The position numbers and the translations under genes were made by a program. Positions 35,701 to 46,515 of a DNA stretch of 64,000 nt are shown here, in pieces (within the stretch, counting starts at the first letter, position 1; every line of letters begins with the position of its first letter). The notes beneath the pieces were generated by a model. The model was not told the DNA's origin and did no database searches. It saw only the letters and a list, made by a program, of their open reading frames with translations. The DNA lies in NCBI GenBank assembly GCA_949775045.1, contig OX459096.1:41084959-41148958 (forward strand). Reading direction: 5' to 3'. Source of the DNA: Metridium senile. Taxonomy: Eukaryota; Cnidaria; Anthozoa; Actiniaria; Metridiidae.

Positions 35701-38232
35701 ACAAATTATGGTTGTATGCTTCTTGTTTGATTTCTTCCCCTTACATCTCTTCTTCATTTTATGTACTTTTTAAAGTGCACCTCATCCCTAATACAAAACG
35801 TACAACCACCATATATGTCTTTTGATCTATGCTCCAGAATATTCAAATTATTTTGGTTGAATTTTTTCCCGTAGTTATTCAAGTCTTCTTGCTTTAAACT
35901 CTTAAAATAATATCAAGGAATATAATATCGAGCCTCCCAATCCTATATTTGGTCTATCTCCTCTGAATGCCAACAAATTTAGCAAGAATTTTGAAGCAGC
36001 CATCTTGATTTGAGCTTCAAATATCAAAACTCCTAATTTACATATCTGAATATTCCTGACCAAAGGTATAGTTTTGTATGTTTCAATCCCCTTATGATTT
36101 TCTGTTTTTACTTGAAAAGCTCAGTCATACACCGAATCGAAATATGGCAACCAATTTGAATTACCATTGTTCTTGACTGGCTAGCCTCTCATACATGTGG
36201 AAGCTTCATTGTGTTCAAACGTGCACACGAGGCAAATCAGTCAAGAACAATAGGAGGTCGCCATATTTTGATTCGATGTAAAGACGTGTAAAAGTATCGC
36301 TGGATATTTTTACTCGATCCAGTCCTCGTCCCGCGATAAAAGAGTTCATTTTATCATACTTTAATCTACAGACAAGTCTTGCATGTATGGGAAGCGTAAA
36401 ATATCGCATGGTGTAAGCCTAAGCGATCCACTATGTACAGGCATAATCACTTGCCTAAATGGTCATCTAAAGACCACTACGTGTCCTGATATTCCAAACA
36501 AGCCTCACAACTGTGCCAATCCAAAGCTGGAAATTACCACAATACCTGGAAAATGTTGCCAAAGGAAATGGGCGTGTCTAGGTAGGTATAGGTCGCTTTC
36601 ATATCGTATCAAAGATATGCCTATTGTTCTGTTGCAATCTCAACCTGTTAAAAAAAGAAAAAAATCTCTCGCGCTAATCAAAGTCTTTCGTTACTTCTCG
36701 CCTACAATACCATATATAGTAATGGCATAGTTTTCAAGATTGCATACGGTATCTTTGATATGTATACTTATTTCATGCAATAAAGATAGTCACCAAGTAG
36801 GTGCAAGACTAATATTATTCAAATGGATACATAAATGGTGGAAATACGTTTTACAAGCGAAATGCTCCCAGTGATAGCAATAAGGAATCATTCATTCAAC
36901 AGATTATTTAGTATTTAACAACGTAAAAAGAACTATCAAAATTTGCCTTTTTGAAAACTTTGTTGCCCTGGGCAAACTGCAAAAGAGGATATAAATATAA
37001 TGATTAATCAGTCCATGTAACTTTTGTGTTGGAGCCTTGGACGTCTCATTTTGGTGTTTTTCTTTTATATTTTCATTCCATAAAAGTTCTTGCAATTTTT
37101 TTTTTCACAAAAATTTCACAAGTTCTTATTACGGTTAATGCCTTTCAATTGATAGCTTTCATAACTCTCAAGTCAATTACCTGAAATATTATGAAACCTT
37201 GTGGAGGTTATTGATGAAAGACATCTATTGACTGCGTATAATAATTACGAAATATTTTACTTTTGAAACACCATGAAGTACATACTTACAAGCAAAATCA
37301 TCCCCTACCCTCACCCCATTCAGTTGAACAATATTCCAGCATTCAAGCAATATTTTTAGGAATGGATTCAGCTAAAACTATTCAAATGTGTCCCCTACAT
37401 GTTGAATATGATAGTATGTTACTGTAACTGGAAAATAAACAATTCATTACTAGACGATGCTGAATACGTAGAAATGATTAAAACGCTAATTGAAAAAAAG
37501 AAAAATGATAAATATGAGCTATACACTTATATGAATAAATATGAGAAACTCCAAAGCTTAATTCATAACTTAGTTAATATAATTTACCCGCGGGAGTGTA
37601 CTCCCTTTTTCCAAGTGGTAGGGGTGATCGGCGTACCTTTTAGGGTTAAAAATATTTACTGTACGTACCTTTTAGGGTCCTGGCTCAACAATCAGTTACG
37701 TAACATGATTCCGTATCTGTAAGGTTCATTTTTACTCTGCTTTGTTGCTTAAAGTAAGCTTGGCTGGCAAGAACATCGCACAGCCGTACCTTTTAGGGGT
37801 TGAAATCAACAAGGCTTTAACAGTTATTTTTGTTTGTGCGTACCTTTTAGGGGTCGTTTCCAAAACCTCCGCCGATCACTACTACCACTTGGACATATGT
37901 ATTATTAGTATAGCGTTGTATATCTTTCTATATGGTTAAGTCTTTTGTAATTGTGTTTATAAAATAAATAATAACAAAAAGAAAGTATGTTAACGGTATT
38001 TCTATTTCCAGATAAAAGCTGTACATACAACAAGCTGAAAGTCGACCATGGTGAACGTCTCACCGACGCGTCATGCGCAGTCGTCATGGAATGTAATAAT
38101 GGTTTCTTGAATTTCAAGCATTGCCCAAGCCCCCCGGCCATCCCTAATGGATGCCTGAACCCTAAACTGGCAGTGAAAAGAGTTCTTGGAGAATGCTGCG
38201 ATATGAAATGGACATGCGCTGCAGATATTTAG
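29739..38232 (+). CDS. Secreted acidic Ser-Gly protein with MANSC-like and three VWC-like domains
   Basis: Eight exons (29739-29783, 30764-30803, 31142-32260, 32600-33208, 33561-33869, 35478-35687, 36372-36581, 38012-38232) join to 920 residues. Exon 1 encodes a signal peptide, MKATRFLLFLLVVLM. Residues 29-401 are Thr/Asn/Glu-rich with many N-glycosylation sequons and end in clusters GSGSGSGSG and DDDDDSGSGEQD, which resemble glycosaminoglycan attachment sites (Ser-Gly beside acidic residues). Residues 402-604 are charged, Lys/Glu-rich. Residues 605-707 form a MANSC-like domain with eight Cys (ECIKRCCHKKVC, CDVALLLDGRCFGVSC). Three VWC-like modules follow (about 707-777, 777-847, 847-920), each with eight Cys ending GxCCxxKWxC. 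All domain exons are phase 1-1, two of them exactly 210 bp. No transmembrane segment is seen. The function is unknown; an extracellular proteoglycan-like role is inferred. I know of no named protein with this architecture. Confidence 0.82.
30252..30607. mobile_element. Palindromic element carrying a nested hAT-like MITE
   Basis: The inner unit 30279-30456 has ends AGGCCCGGGCAAACAGCT and its inverted copy (AGCCGTTTGCACGGGCCT in plus order GCCGTTTGCACGGGCCT). It is flanked on both sides by TAAGCATAA (30270-30278, 30457-30465). An 8-9 bp duplication fits hAT. The outer unit has inverted ends around GTTCACACTAGAGACATAAG and CATACTGTATGTCGCTAGTG. Both lie in intron 1 of the MANSC/VWC gene. No coding sequence. 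Confidence 0.7.
33243..33458. repeat. (TTC)n microsatellite
   Basis: About 215 bp of TTC/TCT runs in the intron between the Lys/Glu-rich exon and the MANSC-like exon. The opposite-strand Lys/Glu/Arg open frame is an artefact. It could strengthen the polypyrimidine content upstream of the 33561 acceptor, but it is about 100 bp away. Confidence 0.97.
34050..35288 (+). mobile_element. 5'-truncated CR1/L2-like LINE
   Basis: Plus-strand frames contain the RT core: GVPQGSVLGPILFLLY, then the catalytic YADDTQLY. NKTEI-like and IGVIFDSNLSLDSHI motifs follow, and the C-terminal SFSVAAPFLWNSIPENIR and KHLKTYLF. A stop near 34518 and later frameshifts (about 34660-34800) break the frame, so it is dead. 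The end, AAGCGCCGATGAGCTTAAGG, GCGCTATATAAATG and (ATT)n, is the usual 3' tail of this LINE type. It lies in the intron between the MANSC-like exon and the first VWC-like exon. The endonuclease is missing. Confidence 0.88.
37424..37570 (+). pseudogene. LINE endonuclease/RT linker remnant
   Basis: A plus frame reads WKINNSLLDDAEYVEMIKTL followed by Lys-rich sequence. This matches the conserved WKLNNSLLxDxEY segment between the endonuclease and RT domains of L1-type LINEs. Only about 50 codons remain. It lies in the intron before the last VWC-like exon. Confidence 0.55.
37611..37892. mobile_element. MITE with internal CGTACCTTTTAGGG repeats
   Basis: The ends CCAAGTGGTAGGGGTGATCG and CGATCACTACTACCACTTGG are inverted copies. 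Four direct copies of CGTACCTTTTAGGG lie inside, in the same orientation. No clear target duplication was established. Intronic to the MANSC/VWC gene. Confidence 0.65.
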
Positions 38233-38235
38233 AAA

Positions 38236-39560
38236 AAAATGGTCTAAACTAAATGTATAGCATATATAGATTTCAGCAACAATCGATCTAAACTAAATGT
38301 ATAGCATATATAGATTGCAGCAACAATTGATCTAAACTAAATGTATAGCATATATAGATTGCAGCAACAGTTGATCTAAACTAAATGTATAGCATATATA
38401 GATTGCAGCAACAATTGATCTAAATTAAATGTATAGCATATATAGATTGCAGCAACAATTGATCTAAACTAAATGTATAGCATATATAGATTGCAGCAAC
38501 AGTTGATCTAAACTAAATGTATAGCATATATAGATTGCAGCAACAATTGATCTAAATTAAATGTATAGCATATATAGATTGCAGCAACAGTTGATCTAAA
38601 CTAAATGTATAGCATATATAGATTGCAGCAACAGTTGATCTAAACTAAATGTATAGCATATATAGATTGCAGCAACAGTTGATCTAAACTAAATGTATAG
38701 CATATATAGATTGCAGCAACAGTTGATCTAAACTAAATGTATAGCATATATAGATTGCAGCAACAGTTGATCTAAACTAAATGTATAGCATATATAGATT
38801 GCAGCAACAGTTGATCTAAACTAAATGTATAGCATATATAGATTGCAGCAACAATTGATCTAAATTAAATGTATAGCATATATAGATTGCAGCAACAATT
38901 GATCTAAACTAAATGTATAGCATATATAGATTGCAGCAACAGTTGATCTAAACTAAATGTATAGCATATATAGATTGCAGCAACAATTGATCTAAATTAA
39001 ATGTATAGCATATATAGATTGCAGCAACAGTTGATCTAAACTAAATGTATAGCATATATAGATTGCAGCAACAGTTGATCTAAACTAAATGTATAGCATA
39101 TATAGATTGCAGCAACAGTTGATCTAAACTAAATGTATAGCATATATAGATTGCAGCAACAGTTGATCTAAACTAAATGTATAGCATATATAGATTGCAG
39201 CAACAGTTGATCTAAACTAAATGTATAGCATATATAGATTGCAGCAACAGTTGATCTAAACTAAATGTATAGCATATATAGATTGCAGCAACAGTTGATC
39301 TAAACTAAATGTATAGCATATATAGATTGCAGCAACAGTTGATCTAAACTAAATGTATAGCATATATAGATTGCAGCAACAGTTGATCTAAACTAAATGT
39401 ATAGCATATATAGATTGCAGCAACAGTTGATCTAAACTAAATGTATAGCATATATAGATTGCAGCAACAGTTGATCTAAACTAAATGTATAGCATATATA
39501 GATTGCAGCAACAATTGATCTAAATTAAATGTATAGCATATATAGATTGCAGCAACAATT
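38236..39560 (+). repeat. 44-bp minisatellite, about 30 copies, in presumed 3' UTR
   Basis: A 44-bp unit (TGATCTAAACTAAATGTATA, then GCATATATAGATTGCAGCAACAGT in two halves) starts just after the stop at 38232 and repeats about 30 times to 39560. Variation is almost confined to two sites: A/G near the unit end and C/T in TAAAYTAAAT. The C-to-T variant always follows an A-type unit, showing that blocks of several units were copied together. A polyadenylation signal follows at 39679, so the array should be transcribed. Confidence 0.95.
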
Positions 39561-39678
39561 GGAGAACCGCGTCAGCTAGAGAAGAATCCTGGTGTTAGTA
39601 GTTCTGAAAATAGCACTCTTCAACACAATAAGAGGACATTGTTTTTATATGTACTAAATGTTTGCATTCCAAAGCAAT

Positions 39679-39684
39679 AATAAA
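39679..39684 (+). terminator. AATAAA polyadenylation signal for the MANSC/VWC gene
   Basis: First canonical AATAAA after the 44-bp array, followed within 30 bp by GTGTTTTGT, a plausible GT-rich downstream element. If used, the 3' UTR is about 1.45 kb. Confidence 0.55.
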
Positions 39685-39699
39685 GTGTTTTGTAGGAAA

Positions 39700-41253
39700 A
39701 GGTTATCATTTCTTGATTTTTATGTGAATTACCCTTTATGTTATAAGTTTTGCTTGCAATGCCGTATCAAAGATATGTAAATCTTAAAAGTTAAGAAAGT
39801 TTGTGGGAAGTTAGTGCTTATATTTCCCTAACACATTACATTAGTTGTTTTCTTTTCCTTGTCAAATAATACAAGAGAAATTCGCATAATACATAACCAC
39901 ACGAAAACACGAAGCCCTTCGTAAAATCTTCAGTTGATCTTTTGTTTTGCTTACGCATGCGCATGCGCCGTGTGTTTTCGGTATGGTACACCAAATCTTC
40001 ACCATACGTCATGTTTCACAACAATAGGAAAATCAATGATCTTATCATAAAAATGACTATAACTTTAGAAGTTCATCCTGATATTAGTTCATAATTAAAA
40101 AAGCTTTGCTTGACTATAAGGCTTCCTCGTAGACACATTTAGTGACAAGCTTCATGCACAGGAATCCTGACACACAAAGTAACTTTATAACTTTAACTAA
40201 GTAATTTCAACTTTATGCAATTGTTTAATTTATAGCCGCCATTTCCGTATTCTTGAGAAAAAGGCACCACGTCCGTGCCACTTTTCCTGTACACCATACA
40301 AAAACTGCCTACAAAAGACAAATGTAAGTCTTGTTTGTATGATAGCCATTGTTATTTTGTTTATATTTTCTTCAGTCTATACAGGGTGTTTTGATTTACT
40401 CTAAAAGAAAAAGAAAAACCTTCTAAAAGAAACCTAATTCCTGTATGACGCAGTTCTCATGTACCAGCAGCATTACCATGACAGGAAAACCAAGGTCAAA
40501 TGTTAAACTTCACGTGAGATGAGACGATATTTCAAAACTAAACTTCGTTGCTTGTGCTCAAAACGTTTGGGACATGTTTGGTGTGACGTTTGATCTGCAC
40601 GTTTCATTTTCTCTTTTGACCTTCTCCCCTTGTGGTTGGCCAAACCAGCTTTAAAAAAGATAACACTGAGAACAGTTAATTTAAATATATGGACATCTGA
40701 ACGCAGAACATCTTGTCACGATATTATTATATTATTGTAGCACATTTCTTTAATGTATATTTTATTTTGTGGCGAAAGAAATCATGTTCCAAAGTAGCAA
40801 GAGCTTCTTAATTCATCTCTACTACAGTTGGAAATATAGATATGTTTATAATATATAACAGCTAAATAGCATCTAATATAGATAAATACGATTATATAGA
40901 CTAACATTCTAAACGAATAATTATTTCACTAAAGAACAGTTCAATTATACCACTTTAAGACTCTCTAAAAGGCTTTTAAGTCATTTCTAAAATGATAAAA
41001 TTCACTTAGTGAAAAAAGCCTGAGCGAAATCTCTCTTGCATGAGATCATCGTAAAATGTCGACAACAGCCGAATTAATAAATAGTACAAAAAAGGTGGAA
41101 TTCCCGTAATAATTCTTAGTATTTTATAAGGAATTTCACGGACTTACATTACCGTGATATGTTCGATTGTAAGAGGAGAATTAACTAAATTACACGGCTG
41201 TCAGTTTCGATATAAACAAGAACAGGTGAAATGAAGGTCAACGGTCAAAACAA
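39700..41253. other. Interval between converging genes
   Basis: No gene was recognised. It contains the 3' UTR of Jun toward the right end and a GC-rich island ACGCATGCGCATGCGCCG (39953-39970) that matches NRF1-type sites. There is no ORF with family resemblance. Confidence 0.4.
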
Positions 41254-42348
41254 TCAACTTGTTGTCAACTGGGACTGGTGAGCGAGCATAATTTGACAAC
41301 CTTCACCGACATGGTCCATTACCCTTTGCTTCAAATCACACACTTGTTGCTTTAGTGCATTTGCTACAGCATTCAGCTCAATATTGCGCTCTTTTAAGTC
41401 TTTCACTCTGGTTTCTAAACACGCTTCCCTTTCGAGTTTTCGTTTTCGACACTTAGAAGAGGCGACGCGATTTCTCTGTTTTTTCCTCTCGCGTTTTACT
41501 ACCTCTTGAATTTCGAGATCTATTGGTTGCAAGACTCCCGGGTCTGCAATCATTTGAGCCTGAGGTTGTTCCATTTTGAATGCAGGCTGGAGATCGAGTT
41601 TTTGTTGTTGGTTAATCATATTTCCGTACTGTGAAAAGGCACGGTAAGCATTGCCATCATTACTGTACTGATCCTGATATGCCATAGTGTCTGTAGGGTA
41701 TGAATAAACGTTGGGTGGGTACCCGCCACCAACAGCTTGCGTGTAAGGATTAAACATGGCTCCTCCCCTAGTATTAGTGTAAAGATTGCTAGTAGAAGGG
41801 AAGAACTCACTCGGTTCATTCCTTGTGTTGTTGTTTGTGAACACTAGCTGTTCACTTGTAGTTCTTATAACGGGTGCTGTGTTGAGGAGTGTATTTCCGT
41901 TATGAACCGTAGGTTGTCCTAAGAACGGGTCATGAATATCTGCTGCACTGTCAGCAAGATCAATCAAACTTTCTCCTGTTGACTGCTTATCGTGTAAGTC
42001 TTGAAGCGCTTCTGTAAACCCGCGTGAATAGTTCTCGTTCGTTGAGCTAATTGAAGCGTTCGATGTTGTGTTGTAAAACGAACATGGTGTTGAACTCGTT
42101 GTTACCGAACCTTGCAAAGACATTATCATTTTCTCAAGTTCTGGAGAACCAAGTTTGAGAATTCCAAAGTCTGGCGAACGTAGCTCTGCTGGAGTAGCAT
42201 TTTTCCTGATTCCGTCGTTTAGCTTTGGTTCAGTAGCTACTGGGTGCAGATTCAGTTGCAGTTCGTTCTTATCGTAAAGATAATGTGGCATAAGATGAGA
42301 GGAAATTCCCTCGTCTTGGTAAAACGTTGCTTCTTGTGGCTCGTCCAT
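41254..42348 (-). CDS. JUN: Transcription factor Jun (AP-1 subunit)
   Basis: A single uninterrupted 364-residue frame, intronless like Jun genes in general. The C-terminal bZIP (about 283-347) has basic region NRVASSKCRKRK followed by five Leu heptads (LETRVKD, LKERNIE, LNAVANA, LKQQVCD, LKQRVMD) and the Jun-specific end VMDHVGEGCQIMLAHQ. The N-terminus keeps ATFYQDE and the two phospho-acceptor sites, RSPDFGILKLGSPE (Ser58 and Ser68, equivalent to human Ser63 and Ser73 by alignment to LTSPD and LASPE). A possible kinase docking stretch, KNELQLNL, precedes them. Jun dimerises with Fos/ATF partners and binds TGACTCA-type sites in the nucleus. The start at 42348 (MDEPQEATFYQ) is chosen over upstream codons because family members begin just before the TFY motif. 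Confidence 0.95.
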   Translation of the reverse strand: MDEPQEATFYQDEGISSHLMPHYLYDKNELQLNLHPVATEPKLNDGIRKNATPAELRSPDFGILKLGSPELEKMIMSLQGSVTTSSTPCSFYNTTSNASISSTNENYSRGFTEALQDLHDKQSTGESLIDLADSAADIHDPFLGQPTVHNGNTLLNTAPVIRTTSEQLVFTNNNTRNEPSEFFPSTSNLYTNTRGGAMFNPYTQAVGGGYPPNVYSYPTDTMAYQDQYSNDGNAYRAFSQYGNMINQQQKLDLQPAFKMEQPQAQMIADPGVLQPIDLEIQEVVKRERKKQRNRVASSKCRKRKLEREACLETRVKDLKERNIELNAVANALKQQVCDLKQRVMDHVGEGCQIMLAHQSQLTTS

Positions 42349-42870
42349 TTTGCTTCTAACTACTACTAGTACGTATGTATATACGGCTAAGGCCAACTAC
42401 ATGCTGTGTTTTGTGCCTTCCTCCATCCAACCATGTAATTGAAAGATTTAATGTCAGTCTAAAAAATATCCTTGATCAACCAAGGATCAAGAAAACCCGG
42501 TGAGGGCCCCCTCAAAATTGTGAAATGTTTTAGTCTTGTATCATGCCATAGCAAAACGCTGACATCACTACCCTAAACTCTTACTGGTCAAGAACTTATT
42601 TCCATGGTTACCGCAAATGACAATTTTGATTGGGAGAAACGCTGATTGGTTTTCAATTGTTTGAAAACAGTACCTGTCGCACGGATCATAACGCAACATG
42701 ACCTCAATCACCCCGGAACACTGATCGAACAGGTGCCGTTCAAGACTCGCCAAAACATTCCATGCACCCAAGTGACAGTAATTTGTTTTTAAACTTAAAC
42801 TCGTAGATGCATAGAGGACAGTCACGCGACCATGCTGCCATTTTATTACGACTGGACTTGGCATTTTAAT
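42349..42870 (-). promoter_or_regulatory. Jun 5' region with TGACATCA and CCAAT boxes
   Basis: TGACATCA at 42560-42567 lies about 215 bp upstream of the Jun start codon. It is identical to the AP-1/ATF site known from the mammalian JUN promoter (jun1TRE). Two CCAAT boxes follow further upstream on the gene strand (ATTGG at about 42629 and 42644 on the plus strand). The transcription start is not determinable from sequence. Confidence 0.55.
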
Positions 42871-43949
42871 AATAATCTACACCCAAAAACTGCAGTGATT
42901 TCTGGTTTTGTTCGTACTTTAGTACATGTCAATAAAAATGCCGCTAAGAGAATGCATAAAGCAAATACCACTTAAGAAGCTAATGAGCCCTAATGAACCT
43001 CATTTAGTACTCTCCCTCTTGGAAAAATTACTCATTCGTGAAAATGTAGCAGATTCGCTTCTGTGGTGCTCGTTAAAATGCATAACCCTATAAAAGCTGA
43101 TTATCTCCATTTATTACCAATTCATGCGCATGCACGCTAGAAAAAAAACTATAAATCGTTTTTCTACACTTGGTATTTTCTCTTCTATTCTACAAGATAT
43201 ATGAAACTAGAGAAATCGAGTTAGATTCTTATGCAAAACATAGACCAAGCAAAACAATACAAACAAAAAACGAGACACAACATTTTTGCCGCGCCATCCA
43301 GGACGAGCTAATGTCGTCTAGACCAAAGAGACTTTAAATTAAGGTACAATTTTAATTAAATGAAAAACAAAATTTCGTCAGCCCGCTAAAGGAGGTAACT
43401 CATCTAAGCTCAAGATCAGAACTGGTGTCCTTGATCACCATGTAACGTAACAATGACCGTAACGTTTGTGGATGTCACATTGATATTCACACAAACTACC
43501 TATAGTCATAACACACTTCTGATATAAATGCTATATTAGAAATGACCATCAATTCGACGAAAAACAACACAAAATAGCGAGCTAGAGATATTAACCTTAT
43601 ATAATCAAATCAACCAAGGTAATGAAATCATTACAGTTCATGGTCTAATAGTTTGAATGGGTAAAAGAAGGGCGTGGTTTTATTGATCTAAAGACCACAA
43701 TCACCAGCATAAAATATGAAGAAAATTCATCCTGTAATCCTGTAGAAATTCATTGATCTAAAGTGAACGCGGGAAGTAAATCCTCAATCTCGCAGTAATA
43801 ATATAGTAATAACAATAGTACAAGTAGAATAAAGAAAAAACTATGCAATCTAAAGTGTTTAAATCTATATAGATGTATTCACGGTGTGTTGGATTTTCAG
43901 AGGTTCGTAAGCAACCGTTGCTCGGCTTACTGAGGCCATTAGCCCCTCC

Positions 43950-44147
43950 ACAGTTCCCTGCGCCATTTTCCCCTGGCCTTTACATCGAAGCGAGACGAAC
44001 GATGAGCTTGCAATGATAGAGAAATATAAATAATTGTCCAAAGTTTTTAAAAAGGTATCTACAATTGCAAGCTCAGTGTTCGTTTCGCTTCGATGTACAA
44101 AGGCACAGCTACCTTTTAAACTGTTCAAAATGGCGAAGAGAACTGTG
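43950..44147. mobile_element. Hairpin MITE-like element
   Basis: The left arm (CACAGTTCCCTGCGCCATTT, TTTACATCGAAGCGAGACG, GAGCTTGCAA) pairs with an inverted right arm (TTGCAAGCTC, CGTTTCGCTTCGATGTACAA, AAAATGGCGAAGAGAACTGT). A loop of about 45 bp separates them. The open frame across it is a shadow. The rest of 42871-44720 shows no gene. Confidence 0.7.
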
Positions 44148-44724
44148 AAAGGGATAATTTAACCACTAAAGCTAAAGTTCAACGAAATGTAGTTCATTGT
44201 GATTTTCAATAGTTTGTTTTATTCTTAATTGCTGTACATCAATAATAGTCTATAGTTTAGAAGTACTGAAATGATTTTTGGTGTAGCAGAAATAGCAATA
44301 AATAGCACTCTAAAAATCGCACTCTAAAATTCGTTAGTTTTCTACGGTAGTTTAACCATCGATAGTTTCAAAGACAAGTATACTTCAGCCACTTGTTACA
44401 CCGTAAATTGACTTTTTTTGTCTGGTTTTTAAACCGGTATTAAAATACTTATACATGCAGGGTCGGGATCGAAAGATACTGCAATTTATTGACTCGCATT
44501 CACATTGAAACTGCCATAATAAGGTTTTCCACATGAATAAGAGGCTAGTTGGTCAAAATATATATTTATTCAAAGGGAAAAGAAACGAGACGACTGTAAT
44601 GGGAAAATAGCCAAAAGAGATTGCACTGGAAAAGCTTTGAGACAAGCCAATTAGTTTTGTAGGTTGGCATATTCCGATTCGGTATATCATATCTCGCATA
44701 TAACGAAGATTTTTAATATGGAAA

Positions 44725-45275
44725 ATCAAAATGGAAACTAGCGAGTAAACTAGGGCAAAAAAATTAATAGCACTGGAACAGTGCTGCTTAACTTAACTGG
44801 CATTTCGATCTATAGCTCTTTGTTGGAGCAAAATAATTTAATTTAAAACACATTAATAATTATAATTTTGAAACACAATTGTCACAATAAACAATTACTA
44901 AAATAAGATAAAAACATTATCCTGAACAACAACAAAATAGGCAGTACCTGTTAGTAACCTGACAATACCTTATTTGGCATGGACAAATACTAATTAATCT
45001 GATGTCAGCATACAAAATATAAGGAACCGCCCATCCTAATTCTCGATTGTGAATGGTTCGAACCGCTGTACATCAGATCGTAGACAAGGATTACATCAAA
45101 GACACATCAATGGAAACTAGCGAGTAAACTAGTATAGGCTGCGTCTGTGTTTGATATAAATGATAGGTTAAATAATGAAATTTGTAACACCGTAAAATAT
45201 GTTGACTTAACTTTACTGATGTTTCGAGCTTTAGCCCTTCGTCGGAGTAGAAATTACGTCAAAGACACATCACTT
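44725..45275. repeat. Two copies of a dispersed element (ACTAGCGAGTAAACTAG family)
   Basis: ATGGAAACTAGCGAGTAAAC occurs at about 44731 and 45111. Each is followed about 80-110 bp later by a TTTCGA(T/G)CT(A/T)TAG stretch (44805 and 45222). Further copies of the same end lie at 61089 (plus) and 62168-62190 (inverted). Both copies here look degenerate; no transposase is present. The remaining sequence to 46400 has no recognisable gene. Confidence 0.6.
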
Positions 45276-46424
45276 AACAGATTAGGTAAATGGTATTATA
45301 CTGGGGAAACGCCCTTTTTAGTATTTGCAAAGGTTGGGATTTCTAACAGTCGTATTATTGATCATGCAGCAGTGTTTCTTGTTAGTCATCGTTCGGTTCG
45401 GTTCGGTGTAACGACGTATATTTTTCAAAAGAAGAACAAAAACGAGATGAGCCAAAATGTTTTAGTAAACTTGTAGGATTTTGTAAATCGCCTATATTTA
45501 CAATGCAGAATTATAAATAAGAAAAAAGGAAAAAGGAAAGATTTATTTAGATTTGCATCAATAATCTTAATCAATGGTGGTGAAACGTCCTTTTATGCAG
45601 TACACAGCTATGCGTAATTTCCACTTGTAATCTAACTAAAGTGGATATTCTTTGGTTTTAGTTAAGTAAAAAGTCAACTGATTTTAGCACTTTGCAGATT
45701 TTCCATGTCCGTTCAGGAGTAGATGTTTTCAGAAATAATTAAAATATTCTAAAACCCGGTGTAAATTAAAGGTCAAAGACTTTCTCACAAACCAGCTAAA
45801 CATATGCTTGACAAGCCTCACTTTGAATACAACAAAAACATTGCAGGAACTCAGAGCGAGGCTTGCTGGGCAGATGCATACTATTAGTTGCATCGTGAAA
45901 AGGATAGTGGAGAGGCAAAATGCTCTGATTAATTACCATCTTCACATAATGACTTCTCGCTATTACACCTAATTTCAAGAAAGTCAAGCCAAATTTCTTG
46001 CAATTATGTGTATATACAAATGTACTTTCAGTATGATGTGCTTATAAACTGCCAAACTGAAAGGATCCAAGATGGCGAATTCGTAACATGCAGTAGGAAT
46101 TCGACAAAGAATCACCTAAACAGAATGGGATTATAGTGTCGAGGAGGTCATGCTGCGTTGACCAGAATTACGTGAATATGATGTAGGTGTAGTTTCCATG
46201 CTTACGTGTCTACAACAACGAAAACCGCGGGAAAACTTGACAAACAAACTGTCGGTCGACTGACAACGATTTGACGTGACTACAATGGACCAACAGATAC
46301 GTATCATAGGGAGGGGGAGGGTATTATATTGTTATATGCCGTTCTTTTTGCTAGCATGACTAAGTATGGAAGTTACTTCATGTTTTGCGTTTGTGTCATT
46401 TTTTCATGTCGGTGTTGTTCTGTT

Positions 46425-46515
46425 GTAATAACGTGTTCGCGTCTCCGTAATGTGTTCGCGTTTCTGTTACGTGTCCACGTTTCTGTTACGTGTTTGCGTC
46501 TTTGTCATTGCGTAT
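46425..46515. repeat. Left fragment of the GTAACGTGTTCG minisatellite
   Basis: About five degenerate units (AACGTGTTCGCGTCTCCG, GTTACGTGTCCACGTTTCTG) match the large array that resumes at 50970. The retroelement at 46541-50964 lies between them, so the array was split by its insertion. Confidence 0.75.

Noticed and set aside
38236..39560. CRISPR-like direct repeat array
   Set aside because: Units are contiguous with no unique spacers, in an animal genome; it is a minisatellite.
42349..42396. Upstream in-frame start for Jun adding 16 residues
   Set aside because: The extra residues are hydrophobic and unlike any Jun N-terminus; the family starts close to the TFY motif.
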